Of a stretch of 64,000 nt of DNA, positions 26,853 through 39,428 are shown one piece after another. The stretch comes from Chrysomallon squamiferum. Taxonomy: Eukaryota; Mollusca; Gastropoda; Neomphalida; Peltospiridae. A model generated the notes under the pieces. It did no database searches. It saw only the letters and a program-made list of their open reading frames with translations, and was not told the origin of the DNA. Numbering within the stretch: position 1 is the first letter of the stretch; each line of letters opens with the position of its first letter. The stretch lies in assembly GCA_012295275.1 (NCBI GenBank), contig CM022678.1, forward strand, positions 13,590,759-13,654,758, given 5' to 3'. Position numbers and translations under genes: made by a program.

Positions 26853-29800
26853 TAAAAAAAAAAAAAAAATAATAATAAAAATAATAACTAATAATAATAT
26901 TAATAATAATAATAATAGCTGTAGCAGTAACTAATAACAATATTAACAATAATAATAATAGTAGTAGTAGTAATGGTAGTAATAGTAGTAGTATTTATAA
27001 TAATATAGTACAAAATGCAACAGCAAAATTAGCTGTAGTAGTAGTAGCAGCAGCAGCAGTAACAGGAGTAATAATAATAATGTAGATATATATAGTAGTG
27101 AGGAGAATAATAATAGTAACATCACCAACAACAACAACAATAATAATAATAAACAAACAGCAACAACTAAAACAAAGAGAATAGTAATAATAAAAACGAA
27201 ACATCAACACTAATAACTAGTAATAATATAGCTGTACTAGCAGTAATAGTAATTTAGTAGTAATAAATACATAAATAAATGTATAAATAATGAATGAATT
27301 ATTTAATTAATTATTAATAATTTCTTTGCTTACATAGAAGGGTTAGAAATTAACTTTGCCAATTTAAGAGCCACGTAATTAACAGAATTAATTTGTATTG
27401 TCCAGGGATAATAAGGGATAAAAGAACGTAACACGCACCACAGTACGCTTATAGATAGTTATATCCAGATAAAACCTCTTATGCCACAGTCGAGCATACA
27501 AAACTTTCGCGCATTGATCGTATTTTGATCTCAGGTCAAGAAACTGGCAGTCACGGTGTTTTGATACCAATCATGGTCAAACTGGCAGTCACGGTGTTTT
27601 TGATACTAATCATGGTCAAACTGGCAGTCACGGTGTTTTGATACCAATCATGGTCAAACTGGCAGTTCACGGTGTTTTGATACCAATCATGGTCAAACTG
27701 GTAGTTCACGGTGTTTTTATACCAATCATGGTCAAACTGGCAGTTCACGGTGTTTTGATACCAATCATGGTCAAACTGGCAGTCACGGTGTTTTTATACC
27801 AATCATGGTCAAACTGGCAGTCACGGTGTTTTGATACCAATCATGGTCAAACTGGCAGTCACGGTGTTTTGATACCAATCATGGTCAAACTGGTAGTTCA
27901 CGGTGTTTTTATACCAATCATGGTCAAACTGGCAGTCACGGTGTTTTTATACCAATCATGGTCAAACTGGCAGTCACGGTGTTTTTATACCAATCATGGT
28001 CAAACTGGCAGTTCTCGGTGTTTTTATATGAGTCTATTTTGTATCTACTAATATACTAAAATGCATGTAATTTTTTTTATTATAACAGTTCCTGAAGTAG
28101 ATGAAAATGAAAATTTTCTTAAAAATAAACTCTACGTAAAAACACAAAATCGCCTAAATTAGTACCTGCGGCCCGCCTGAGGATGGACCATGTCTCGTGT
28201 GGCCCGCTTCTCGAAAAAGGTTGCCCATGTCTGGTTTACACTGACCACAGGCTTGTTTGGGCAGAGTTCACTTCTGACAAGTCTAACTGAGGACCGGGAC
28301 CGTCGGCTTTAAACAATAGCGTCTTGAAAGATGAAATTACTTAAATTTAATTAAACACTTTCGGTGAACTCGGTGAATCTACCAAGACTTATAATTTTGG
28401 TGGAATTTAGAAAGAAAATTACAGTGATGACTAGTGACAACTCCAAACAAAGATGCAAGACAGAACGGGCTTTGATTCATAACTTAAAACAAGAAGAAAC
28501 ATTCCTAATACAACTAGTTGAACGGCTATTCATAATTATTATAAGATTAAAAATCACGAACACTTACAGGGAGCTAGAATTAGGTCAAAGGTTAATGAAA
28601 CTGAATAAGGAGAAAGATGCACTTCCTATTTGTTAATCTTGGACAACAAAAAAACAAATTACAGCTAAATCCATTCATTAATAACCGAGGACGGAACAGT
28701 AATTGACACACATGACGAAATTTAAATGAAACTACTAATTTCTCCAATTAGTATACATCTAATTATATACATCTGAAAAGACGGAGGTTTCGTCACAAAA
28801 CTATTTATTACAGAAAATTACAAGGACCATATGTTACCATGACAGAAACCAGTGCTAAGGGGAAATAACTCTTGACAACGTTTCATCCACAATTGAATGT
28901 TTTGCCAATGATAAATCACCCGGATGTGATCAATTCACGACGGAGCGTCACTGATAATACATTTAATGTTAATTGTAACACCCGAATTAATACTTTCCTT
29001 AGATCAAACGAAAATTTATGATAAGGTGGTGGAATGGTATTTCTTATTTTTAAAAAAAATTTGGTCTAAATTTTATAATAATGATTATAACGTGTTATAC
29101 TGATATTCCATCTGTTGTTAAAGCCGTTTGTATGAAACATCTTTCGTGGGGTATCAGACAAGGGTGCTCGATCAGCATTTTATTTATATTTTAGTAACTG
29201 AAATTCTGGCTGAAGCTATTCGGGAAGATTCCAAAATTAATGGGATAACTTTACCAGATGGCTCCGTAAGTAACAGGGTTGGGTACTCGAACGAAGGTAA
29301 CGCAACTTCAACTGCAAGGAAAATGTATTAAATAAACCGAATCTGCTTCCATAAAACTTTTAAATACAAATTCAGATTAAATCCATATAGAATAAGTTTT
29401 TTAATTAAACTTAAACCTGGCAACTATGCGTCGAACTTAGAGATCTTTCTCTGGAATAGTCATACGGGTAATTTGGATTAAACGAAAATTATTAGACAAG
29501 TCATGTAAAGCAGTGGCACTTTTCAGACAGTATAGTCAAGAGTTGAAGCAGAATATTTTGCCGCAGTAGGACGGCGCAACAAAAGAGAAACATTCTGATG
29601 TTTCGAAGAGGTCGATGCCTCGTGCAGTGACGCCTTCGACATTACATATCATCTCCCGGCTTGTACCTTTGGAGGCCAAACTCGCAAACCAATTTAGAAT
29701 CTTTTAACTAATCAATTTCAATCAACACTCACTAAAGCGTAAAATCAAACAAGAACAGAACCACGTACTGAATAGATACTCCATCATGATAGAACCATAA

Positions 29801-30175
29801 ACATGCTTTTAACATTCAAGAAGAACCTAGTTGCAAGTTTAAATTATTTATATGACTAATAAACGGGGCAACCGGGGAATTACCCGGTAAAGGCCTTCTG
29901 GCAAAGACAAAAATATATTAATTCTTTCAACAACGACGACGACGACAATAATTAGTAATATAGAACTATATTAATCTTCTATTAAAATACAAATGTGAGG
30001 CGATGGGCTGCCTTAACTCCAAATTGTTTGTAACCTATCAACATTTAATGGTCAAAATTAATTTTTAAAATAATAATATTATTTTTATTTTTATTTCCTT
30101 ACCTTCAACAATGAGAAACAGTAAAAATCTGGTCACTTTGTTTGAGAGTTCAGCTAGTGTAACATCCTCTGTCAT
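24763..30175 (-). CDS. CUB-domain single-pass membrane protein with PPxY tail (paralog B)
   Basis: Exons (minus): 30175-30103, 26775-26682, 26435-26308, 25772-25632, 25343-24763; 338 residues. The two internal CUB exons are 128 and 141 bp, exactly as in paralog A, and every intron phase matches. Residues 1-30 form a probable signal sequence (KVTRFLLFLIV core). One CUB domain follows (FTSANYPARY, CSYDYVEFHDG, MC...CFSSSKNAIF, GFKIDYR); the first CUB cysteine seen in A is absent. A membrane helix spans about 159-180. The tail is Ser/Glu-rich and ends PPTYEDVMANPNMY. The C-terminal PPxYxxVxxNPxxY block is shared with A. Exon 1 is the least certain: it was picked over ~3.3 kb because it has an ATG, a hydrophobic core and a phase 1 donor that fits. 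The exon 2 acceptor (AAAAG) is weak; TTTGCTCAG 8 bases downstream would break the phase. Confidence 0.7.
25419..25520. repeat. (AAT)n / (TTA)n microsatellite pair
   Basis: An AAT run turns into TTA runs and back into AAT, forming an inverted repeat. It lies in the last intron of paralog B, ~75 bases from the exon 5 acceptor. Confidence 0.9.
26788..27290. repeat. (AAT)n tract and AAT/AGT triplet DNA
   Basis: A pure AAT run at about 26788-26848 is followed by a diverged AAT/AGT/ACA triplet region. Intron 1 of paralog B. Confidence 0.85.
27532..28028. repeat. Minisatellite, ~38 bp unit, about 13 copies
   Basis: The core CATGGTCAAACTGGCAG followed by TCACGGTGTTTTGATACCAA recurs about 12-13 times. 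Two kinds of variation mix along the array: AGTCAC versus AGTTCAC, and TTTTGATA versus TTTTTATA. Intron 1 of paralog B. Confidence 0.95.
28140..28240. mobile_element. Possible DNA transposon end
   Basis: The minus-strand text GGGCAACCTTTTTCGAGAAG followed by GCGGGCCAC and CGGGCCGC resembles terminal sequence common in non-autonomous hAT-type elements. It is the only GC-rich patch for kilobases around. No partner terminus or target duplication was identified. Confidence 0.3.
28364..29335 (+). mobile_element. Decayed LINE reverse transcriptase (L1/Tx1-like)
   Basis: Ordered reverse-transcriptase traces occur in shifting frames: CKTERALIHNL; ITEDGTVIDTHDEI (about 28680); NDKSPGCDQF (28912 on, the family's K-PG-DG block); DQTKIYDKVVEWYFL (29002 on, the D-x-KAFD-x-V-x-W block); FIYILVTEILAEAIRED and INGITLPDG (29177-29270). 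Stops and frameshifts separate them and the YADD core is not recognisable, so the element is dead. It lies in intron 1 of paralog B, antisense to that gene. Confidence 0.7.
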
Positions 30176-33100
30176 TTTTTGTTACAAAATTTAACACAAC
30201 TATTAACTATTTAAGACAAATAATAACATAAATTATCAGAAATAAAAACTTATAATAAAAATCGTGCGTCCCGTCTTACTGACTTAGCTACTAACCGTCA
30301 CTTCTTTTTTTTACTAATGTTAGTTGGGTAAAACAAAATACAATGTGTGTATTCAACCGTGAACGCTTTAGACAAAATTAACTCGTCCAGACAAGTTTTG
30401 ATATAGCTGTAACCCAGGCATCACAGCGTGACTAATTTTAAATGTTATTAAACATTGTATTATACTGACATATTACAAATATAATATGCATTCTGTAATA
30501 TATGGTTTTCAGATTTTGGTACATCTCTATTTTTTATTACATTTAAAATAACTACAAGAAAGGATTTCCCAGATCAAGGGTAGCAGGTGCCCATCCCCCA
30601 CAGACGCACTACAAACATTGGCAATAACTTGTTTGTTCAGCAAGTCTCTGTTGTGATACCATTTACAGTCAGAGTATTTACACCTTTGTTGCAGACACAT
30701 CTCTGACTGAACTCTGACAACATGGCCACATACTAATGATCAAAAACAAAACATACAGTAAATCTTTTTTTATGAAGGAAATATGAACAACTTATTTCCT
30801 TATAGGTTAAAACCAGTTTATTGTCTAATTAGTTATTGTTAGGTGTAATTAGTACAAACATGCGAAGTATAAAAATCTATAAATAAACCATTTATTTTGG
30901 AGTAACATATAACTGTTCTATTGAAGATTTACCTTTACTCACTTACTCAAACTACATACTTGTACAACCCCTACTACGTATTTGTGACTCCAAGCAACAA
31001 ACAACTGGTTGCAGTAGACTGAATAATTAAGAACATAACTGAAACTATTGTTCTCTGTAGTTATCTGAACTATGTCATTAATTTCATTTGTTTTCTGTTA
31101 GCCTAGGTGTTGTGACAATTTCCCGTCCAATATTCAGGGTGGGTATACAGTCCACATGTTTCTTCTAGTCTGAAACGAGAAGCAAAATAACCTATCCAGA
31201 ATAATTCCCTTAAACGTAAATTAGTTATTTCCCGAACAATTTCACTGATGCGTATAAAATTTTGATGAAATTAATTTAAACTTGCATTATTTCAGTTTAT
31301 TTATTTCATTTTTGCTGTTAGAAAACCAGTAAAATTAAATGATCGCTTTTGCACTTGTTAAACATTTTATTAGCATACTTTACTTTTGTAGTTAAACATT
31401 TGAAGTATTTTTCATGTTAAAAAACATGAATTAATAACAAGTAAGTTAAAAATAGACTATCAAGATAAAATAATTTGTTTTTAAAAATTAATCAAACAAA
31501 TAGAAGAAAGTAATAAAAGTTTTGTATTTTTGTGACATCATTAGCACCCCTCATAAATATGTTTTAGACAGTCTGTTTACTTATTTATTTTAAAATTATT
31601 TGCAGATTTTTGTGGAAATGGTACTGGATGGCTACTACAATTAGTTATTCTTTCAGAAGCTGTACGATACAAATAAATTACAAATTCAAAAACGCTAATG
31701 AATACGAAACTGGTAGTAGCCACAAAATACTCCATGGCCAGTCCATAATCGGTCCAAGAAAGAAATCACATATCTTTAAAATAGTGTCACACATTTGATC
31801 ATAATTCCTAACCAGGCTTAGCAGTAACTCCTTTGAAAACGATACATTATTGAATTATATACATGTGTATATATATGTATTTTCGTATATATGTGTATGT
31901 ACATACATACATATATATCTATCTTCGAATATATGTGTATGTACATACATACATATATATATTTTTTATTTTTTTTGTTGTGTGTATGAGAGATAGAGGG
32001 AGTTAGAGAGTTTCTTAAATAAAGGAATTTTATTAGTTTATTTAGTTGTTTCATCGATTTAAAAGTCAAATGGTATAGATTTATAGATTACTGCTGTTCA
32101 TTAAAAACGCTTTTGTTAGAAGGAATTTTATCTCCTTAAAATTGTTATACTAGCGTTTTCCTTTCCTGTCAGTTTTTATTGTATAATATGATCAATAAAT
32201 AAATGTTATTAAAAGATTATGATTATACTTTTTTTTATTTTAAACTTGAAATGCTTCCCAAATTTGGAGAAATAAGACAACATGAATAACAAAGCACAAT
32301 CACTAATGAAAAAACAGAATGACACATGCCCAGGATGCCAGCAAGCAATTTCTGTTATGATAACGTTACATAAAAGGTGGAGCTCGTATGTCTAGATAGG
32401 GGAACACTTTAAGTGTTAGCAATTGGTGTGCTTTTCTTTAAATGTGCTCATGAATGAAATATTAAATGTTTGCCTTTAAAAATACATAAGTGAGTTTTCA
32501 TCAGTGTTTTAGATTACACCTGTCATTAGTTCATATTTGTTTTGCAGAAACATCTTGTCCAAGGAAATGAAAACAAGAGGTAATTAAAATTTTAATTTGC
32601 TTTTTAGAAAAATAATTCCAAAAAATATTTTAAATTTTGTTGCAAAAGCAAGTTATAATAAATTATTGTATGTATCTATACAAGTTGAATAAAAGTAATA
32701 ATTACATTTTCCAGCCAGCTTCACTACAATTCAAAAGATTTAATATATCTCATAATTGTCCATAATAAGTTTCTTAAAAGGATATCTGATGCCATAAACA
32801 CTTCATAATAAAGATATTGAATGTTTGTTCTAATATGTTGTTCTTTTGTTTTAATTCAGTTATTTTCTATTTTATTTATTTGTTTAATTATACATTTATA
32901 TTTAAAGAATAACAAAGAATATTTCATGCAAATCTAAAATAATAATATAATAAAATATATTAACTGTAGACCAGTGTTTGAAGTCTGCAACATGTACAAT
33001 GTAAATCTCCCCTTAAAATTAATTTAATTGAACCCTATATATTTATTATTAAATACATGTTTCACATTATCACAATGTCATATATAAGAACCTTAAAGAA

Positions 33101-34324
33101 AGTTGAAAATTTTAAGTGATGAATCATTTTCAGCCGTTATTTCATCTTGAAAATTCATGATAAAGCTGTAAAGTCTAACCAACTTTACCATACGAATAAA
33201 CTAATATGAAAACATGATAGCTATGTAAAACATCTGAGGTATCAGTCAAAAAAAAAAAAAATTATTACACTAAATCTGATGCAGTATTTATATCAACCAT
33301 AGAAATACTTTTCTGAGGCTTTTGCAATTATGTTTTGTTTTCAAACAAAATTGCCAAAAAGAACAGCTAACTATTAGACATATTTTTTACTTGGGTTCAA
33401 TTTTGTTTCTTTATTTAAATGAAATGGTATTAACATTATTAATGTTTTTACCTCTTCATCAAATAATTTATAAACATTCAACAATAAGTTTTTTAAATTT
33501 TATTTTAAATGAAGAAACTAAAATTGTTTGTAGTCATTATAAATACAGAACAAACTTTATAAAAATAGAATAAATTTTGTGTTATTTTCTTAATCAGAGG
33601 TTTCTCTGGACAATTTGTATACATTTCTTCTACTTTAATAATAATAAAGTCTCTTAATAATGAATACCATATTATTATCATTATGAAGAATTTGTGTCAT
33701 CTTGGTCTTGTATTGACAATGCAAACAGTTCAGTGGTGTAATTCTGGTGACATCTTCAAGAACACTGACAGTGTTTGTCAACAATCAGAACTGTAGCCAT
33801 CCAGCCCCTAATGCATTGTTCAAAATAGCTGATGATCACCAGAACTGAAACTTTCATCGATTTGAATTTTTCTGTTGATCTAAAATAAAATACATTAATG
33901 AAATTAATTATACTTTCATTAACTGTAACAAAATGTGAATGTAGGAGGTTCAAAATAATAAATACAAATATTGATAATGATTATTATTTATATGAATTAG
34001 TTTTTCTAGAAAGTCTGACAAATATATGAACATGTGAGCAATCACAAAACAAAATGCAAACACAAGAAAGCCACAGGAAAAAATACAAATATATATATAT
34101 ATAAAGCATGAAAACAAAAAATTATATATATATATTTATACTGTAAACAAACAAGAAAGATAGAAAATTCATTATTAAAAAGAAAACTAAAAATCTGTTT
34201 GATTCACAAAATACTTCTACAAACAAGAAACATAGTATATATAAAATAAAAATGAAAATGAGTGAGACATTTATAACTGGTTAGAAACATGAAAACTGAT
34301 AGCACAGAATTTATCAACATTTAC
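30176..34324. other. Gene-free DNA between paralog B and the zinc-finger gene
   Basis: AT-rich sequence without a supported coding exon. Near 31855-31965 there are two copies of a TATATATGTGTATGTACATACATAC-type block. The last part (about 33756-33880) probably holds 3' UTR of the zinc-finger gene, since an acceptor-like TTTTAG precedes 33880 on the minus strand. Confidence 0.5.
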
Positions 34325-34331
34325 CTGAACC

Positions 34332-35200
34332 TTAGCTGGTAGACACGCAGGTCTGAATACGAGAAAATGAGTTTGTGTTTGAACTGCCTGGCACACCCGA
34401 CAGAGTTTGTTGTTTCTCTACATTCTTTCTGTGTTTAGAGCCTGAAGTATTTAAATACAACACATTTTATATCACACTGAAAAATTAGTAATAAAAATTG
34501 ATTGTTTTCTTAATATATAAGTAGAATCCACTATCTGAAATAATTACTAATAAATACTTAATAATTTTTTTAGTTCGTACATACATATATATATATATAT
34601 TTATATAAGTAAAGCACAATCGACTTAGAGAACTATTAGGTATTTTTCAAATATAAAAATGTTTATGATGATAATTGACTACTATATGCTTCTCAATTAA
34701 CTGTGAGAAGCTTTTCATATTTTGTGCTCACAAATATCATCAAATATATCAGTTCTAGAACACTAGGTAAAAAGGCTTTTAAAATAAAAGTCAGATTGGT
34801 ATACTGTTTAAAAAAACAAAGAAGAAATAATAACGACACCAGTATAAAAATATGATGTAAGTAAACCACATAAAATCAGTGAATTTGTTAGCATTAAAAA
34901 CAATATTTTAACTTGAAAACATTTATGTTATTTTGAACTTTCCACACCCAGACACACACACACACAAACACATTTTATTTTTCCAAGCCTTTTTATAAGC
35001 TTTAAATATATTTTATTAATATTTTGTCAAATAAAAGGATTTATAACACCTAAAGAAAATATAGTTTCTTGTTAATTTACAATTTTGCTTACCTTCACGA
35101 TGTACCTGCATTTGACTTTCAGAATTGACCGTTATATTGCAGAAATGACAAAAATGACCTTTCATCTTTTTACAGCCAGAAGGATCTAAGATTAATAATA

Positions 35201-35233
<33 letters not shown>

Positions 35234-38200
35234 GAATATAAACATATGGATAAACCAACATACACAGTAAAATTTGTATTATAATTTTGTTTTGTTAGAT
35301 TAAGAGTTATCTATCTTATATTGTTGTTTATGTTAAAATTATTGCTGCTATTTTAATTTATTATAATCATTACTATTACTACTGTCATTATTATAATTGT
35401 TTTCTTTATTACTGTTATAGTTTCTTCTATTATTACTATAACTATGGTCATTGCCATTATAAGGTAATCAATGTCTCTGTTACTACCTGTTGTGCTGGTA
35501 GCCTCCCCGTCAGACACAGCTGAAATCAGCTGCAGTTTTTTGGTGTGTTTCTGGCCAAGGAAGTGTTGCTGTGCTTGTATATCAGAGTTGATTGTCACGT
35601 GACAGACATCACAGTAAATCTCAGAGAATTTTCTTTTCATCCCCTTACTTGCCTTTGTTGGAGGTGTCTGAATAATAAGTAATTTACTTACTTATTTATC
35701 TCTTCCTGTTTTTATAATGCAGTATGCTAATGGGGGTTTTAGGTTAATTTTGTTTTGTTCAATTTTTGTTTTTATATATATTAGGGGCTTGAGGTTCTGA
35801 TAGTTTTTGGTTACTCTTGCAAATGTTCTTATTTACACTTGGGCTGTCAAAATTTCCATAACTTTTCAAAATCTTTCCATAGCCCACAAATCCAAATTTC
35901 CAAATAAGCTCAGTCAGAATAAAGTGTTTTTTGCAGTTTTTAAAAATGTTTGTCAGAGTTAAAACTTTTGCCGTGACTAAGCTGCATGGTATACATGTAG
36001 GATTATTAATAATAAAAAATTAATGTAATTTAATTTGGCATTTCAAACTGCAGTTTTATTCTTGGAGTGGACATGTTAGGCAGATTGCCAAAAATATGAA
36101 TATAGAAGTATTACTTCACCAAAAGTGGTTGTGTTCCTTTCTTCTTATTCAATTAATAAGTACCTTAAAATTGCCCAAAATCAATATCAGAGAGCGGGTG
36201 GGTTATTTAATGGTGTGTTTTACATATGAATTTTATTTTCAATTTCAAATAACGTATCAGCAGCTTCTGTAAGCAGGAGGTGATCTTGCATTCAGAAACT
36301 TGAACTGGTTGGAATAGCTGATTAATGTTGCATTAAATCATTAATTATGTGGCGTGACACCATGTTCATCTTGATACAAAAAGTATTGTAATCAATTACA
36401 CTGATCACTTAGCACTATCACAACAAGTCTACCCTGCCAGTCTGATAGACATTTGCAGCAAGTATCACCTATTTTTGATAAATAAACATATTAAAAAACT
36501 GGAAACAAAATACAATTGTTTTTAACAATATGTACCTCCTGTCCAAGAAATCACATGATACCGATAAGATAGTCATGTGCACTGGTTTTATAGATTGCTT
36601 GCTTTAAATGCATACATCTTTTAAGGGGAGAAGCTAGGTGAAAAATGAAACCCGTTATTTTTTATGTTACAGAATTGAAACATGGTGGAAATAATCCCCA
36701 TTTGTTACTATAAAACACTAATTATTTTTTTTATGGCAAATGGTACTTTCATTTTTGGCTTTTTTTTAATATTTTGGTTCCCAATTTCAGGAACCTCTCC
36801 AACCCAAACATAATATATCATTGAAACTGCTTGAGTTTAATCATACACATGTAGTTCTATAAAATAACAGAAAGAAATTAGCCTTTTTTTCAAAAGAAAT
36901 ATTGTTAAAAAAAGTATTGCATTTTTCACTCGTATTTTTTCATACTAGACACAATATTAAGGGTTATACAAAAAGAGTTGATAATTTTTTCAAGATTTTC
37001 TTTCTGTCACTTTCTAATGTTTGTTTCTAAAAAAAAATATATTCCAAATTTGTGAAATGCAGCATTTCACAAAAATTTATAAAAGTAAAAAAAATGAATC
37101 CTTTTCAAATGTATTAGTTCCCTGTCTTTTTGGATTACTACATATTCTCTTTCTATCATGTCGATTCGTTGAGAATCCTTTGAAAGGGTTACTTTCATAG
37201 CAGCTCCACCCACTTTTGTAAACCCAGTTCTGCTGCTGTATTGGTTGAATTCACTCACTGCCATTGCAACCCCACTGTCCATTCTTAATTTTCCCACAAA
37301 GTCTGTCTTTGGGTTTTCCATTTCAGACATCAATGCAAAACAGATTTTCACTGCCAAGTCAAATGTAGATTGGCTTAACAAACTGCCCACATTCCTTTGG
37401 CAGTGGTGTTCCCACATTTTCAGCATGGTTGCCTGGTTGTTCACCCATAGCTAATGCTTGTTAAAAAAAAATTAAAAATAAGAAGTTAAAAAACACCCAC
37501 TGGAAAAACCCTTTGGACAGTGATCATGGTGTAGTTCTTGGTCTGATATTGATGAAAGGAAATCTGCTTCCATGGCCACCTACATGATTTGATGACAATG
37601 TCTTACTCTGCATCTTTTCACAAATGGCAGAAATTTACAACATGGCCTTACATGAGGAGTCTGAACATAGCAAATTTTCAACAAGTTTTTTTCAGACATG
37701 TCACCTGCACAAAAAGACAGTTGTCATCTACAACAAATGGACAATGGATCTTCATCTTTGATTTCCAAAACATGTTCATATTTTCTTTTGAAAGTCGATG
37801 GGAAAGGTCCTGGAGCTTATTGCCAATGAAGCTCACGAGTGATTCCATTTCCTCAGTGACCTAACTTGTTTCAGCAGTCTCTGATGTCTTCCACAATTTT
37901 TTTCAAGCAGATTGTAATTGTTGTTTGGAACATAGCTTCCACTTCCCAAATTTATTTATTTCAAAAAGTTAAAAATTAAAAGTTAAAAATACAAATGGAG
38001 AAAAAAATCAGGGTCACTGGAAATAATGCTGATAACCAATCAGAATGCTGCCACAAGTCATGTGATATCATACAACCAATATTCTCAGAGGGAGGTGCAC
38101 TAAATTAATGGATATCATGATGGAGTGTGTATCTATTTTTAGAACATTGTTCCCATAATGCTTTGCAAAAATGGGGCTTTCCAAGGTATGCAAGTCAAAT

Positions 38201-39379
38201 TTCATGGAGGTTTCAAGAAATACACATCAGAAATAAATGCAGAATTAAATGTGTAAATTTCAGTGACAGGCATCTCACAAAATGCAATTTTTTGGACACA
38301 ATTAAATTTATTTGGACTTTTTAACTTGTATGAATAGAAACCTGAATTTTTTGAAGTAGTTGTGTCAAAATCTCAAAGTAAATTTTTTTTTCAAGTTATT
38401 TGCCTAGTCTCCCAGTAACAGGACTACTGAATATGGGAACAATTAATTGTACCAGTATTCTTTGTTTAGAATATTGGTGAAACAAACCAATTTTATGGTC
38501 ATAATTTCCTGTAACTTTTCCATAGCCAAGTTAACAAAACCTGATTTTTTCAAAACTTATAAGGTCCTTAAAAAAACTGACGAATTTGCAAGACATTCCA
38601 AATCGCCTACAAACCCTGATTACAGCAAACTTATAGATGATTATACTCACAGGAACTGTGACAGATTCTTCTGTCAGTGTATTTGTTTCTGATTTAACTA
38701 CTTGTTTTGGTTCGTTCTTTTCAGTTTGCTTTGTACTTTCACCTTTCGTTTCTCCAATTTGCTGGAAAGAGAAGAAAAAAGTTAATTAAAAAAAGAATAT
38801 CTTAAAATACTAATTATATTAAATATTTATTACAAATAACCATTAATATCTTTGTTAGAAATATATGCTTCTTTTTTTTCCAGTATTTAAAAGTATTCAA
38901 AATATATTCAGACTGCTTATTTTATTATATGACAATAAAAACAAAATAAAACATCTGGAAGTATACAAAGTATTTTTGACACTTTAATAATAAAAATATA
39001 TATGCACACACCAAAATATATTTGTTTCTACCATCACAGATATACACACATGTAACAGATATATCCTTCATTCCATTACCTCTGTGCTCTGGGCAGCCAC
39101 AAATGCTCCTCCATATTTGGGAATGAAAGCTTCCGTTGGCAATTCTATAATAACAGTTTGAATACTTTATTTGAATTAGTAAATAAAAATGTACAGCATG
39201 GTAAATGATAACAGAAAGATATAATTTACCTCAAGAAAAACAGGTAAACAATATTACAACATCACATAAATATTTCCATCTTTCTTTTAAATTTCTGGAA
39301 CAGGACATCCTCCTTGTTTACCATTTCTTTCTTATTATTCCTCCTTTTTTTCTTTTTTATTCTTTTGTTTTCATTTTGA

Positions 39380-39428
<49 letters not shown>

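Noticed and set aside
27551-28051. Repeat-peptide open frames on both strands (for example a 137-codon frame)
   Set aside because: They follow the 38 bp minisatellite; the unit is near a multiple of three only in places, and there is no exon context.
31600-31800. Plus-strand frame after a TTTGCAG acceptor-like site
   Set aside because: The frame has no recognisable content, and no partner exon or donor was found.
32545-32580. Tiny plus-strand exon-like segment (TTTTGCAG ... AGAG/GTAATT)
   Set aside because: Only ~32 bases between consensus-like sites; such pairs arise by chance in AT-rich DNA and nothing flanking supports a gene.
37245-38692. Plus-strand frames in the zinc-finger intron
   Set aside because: They are antisense shadows of the decayed minus-strand block or AT-rich chance frames.
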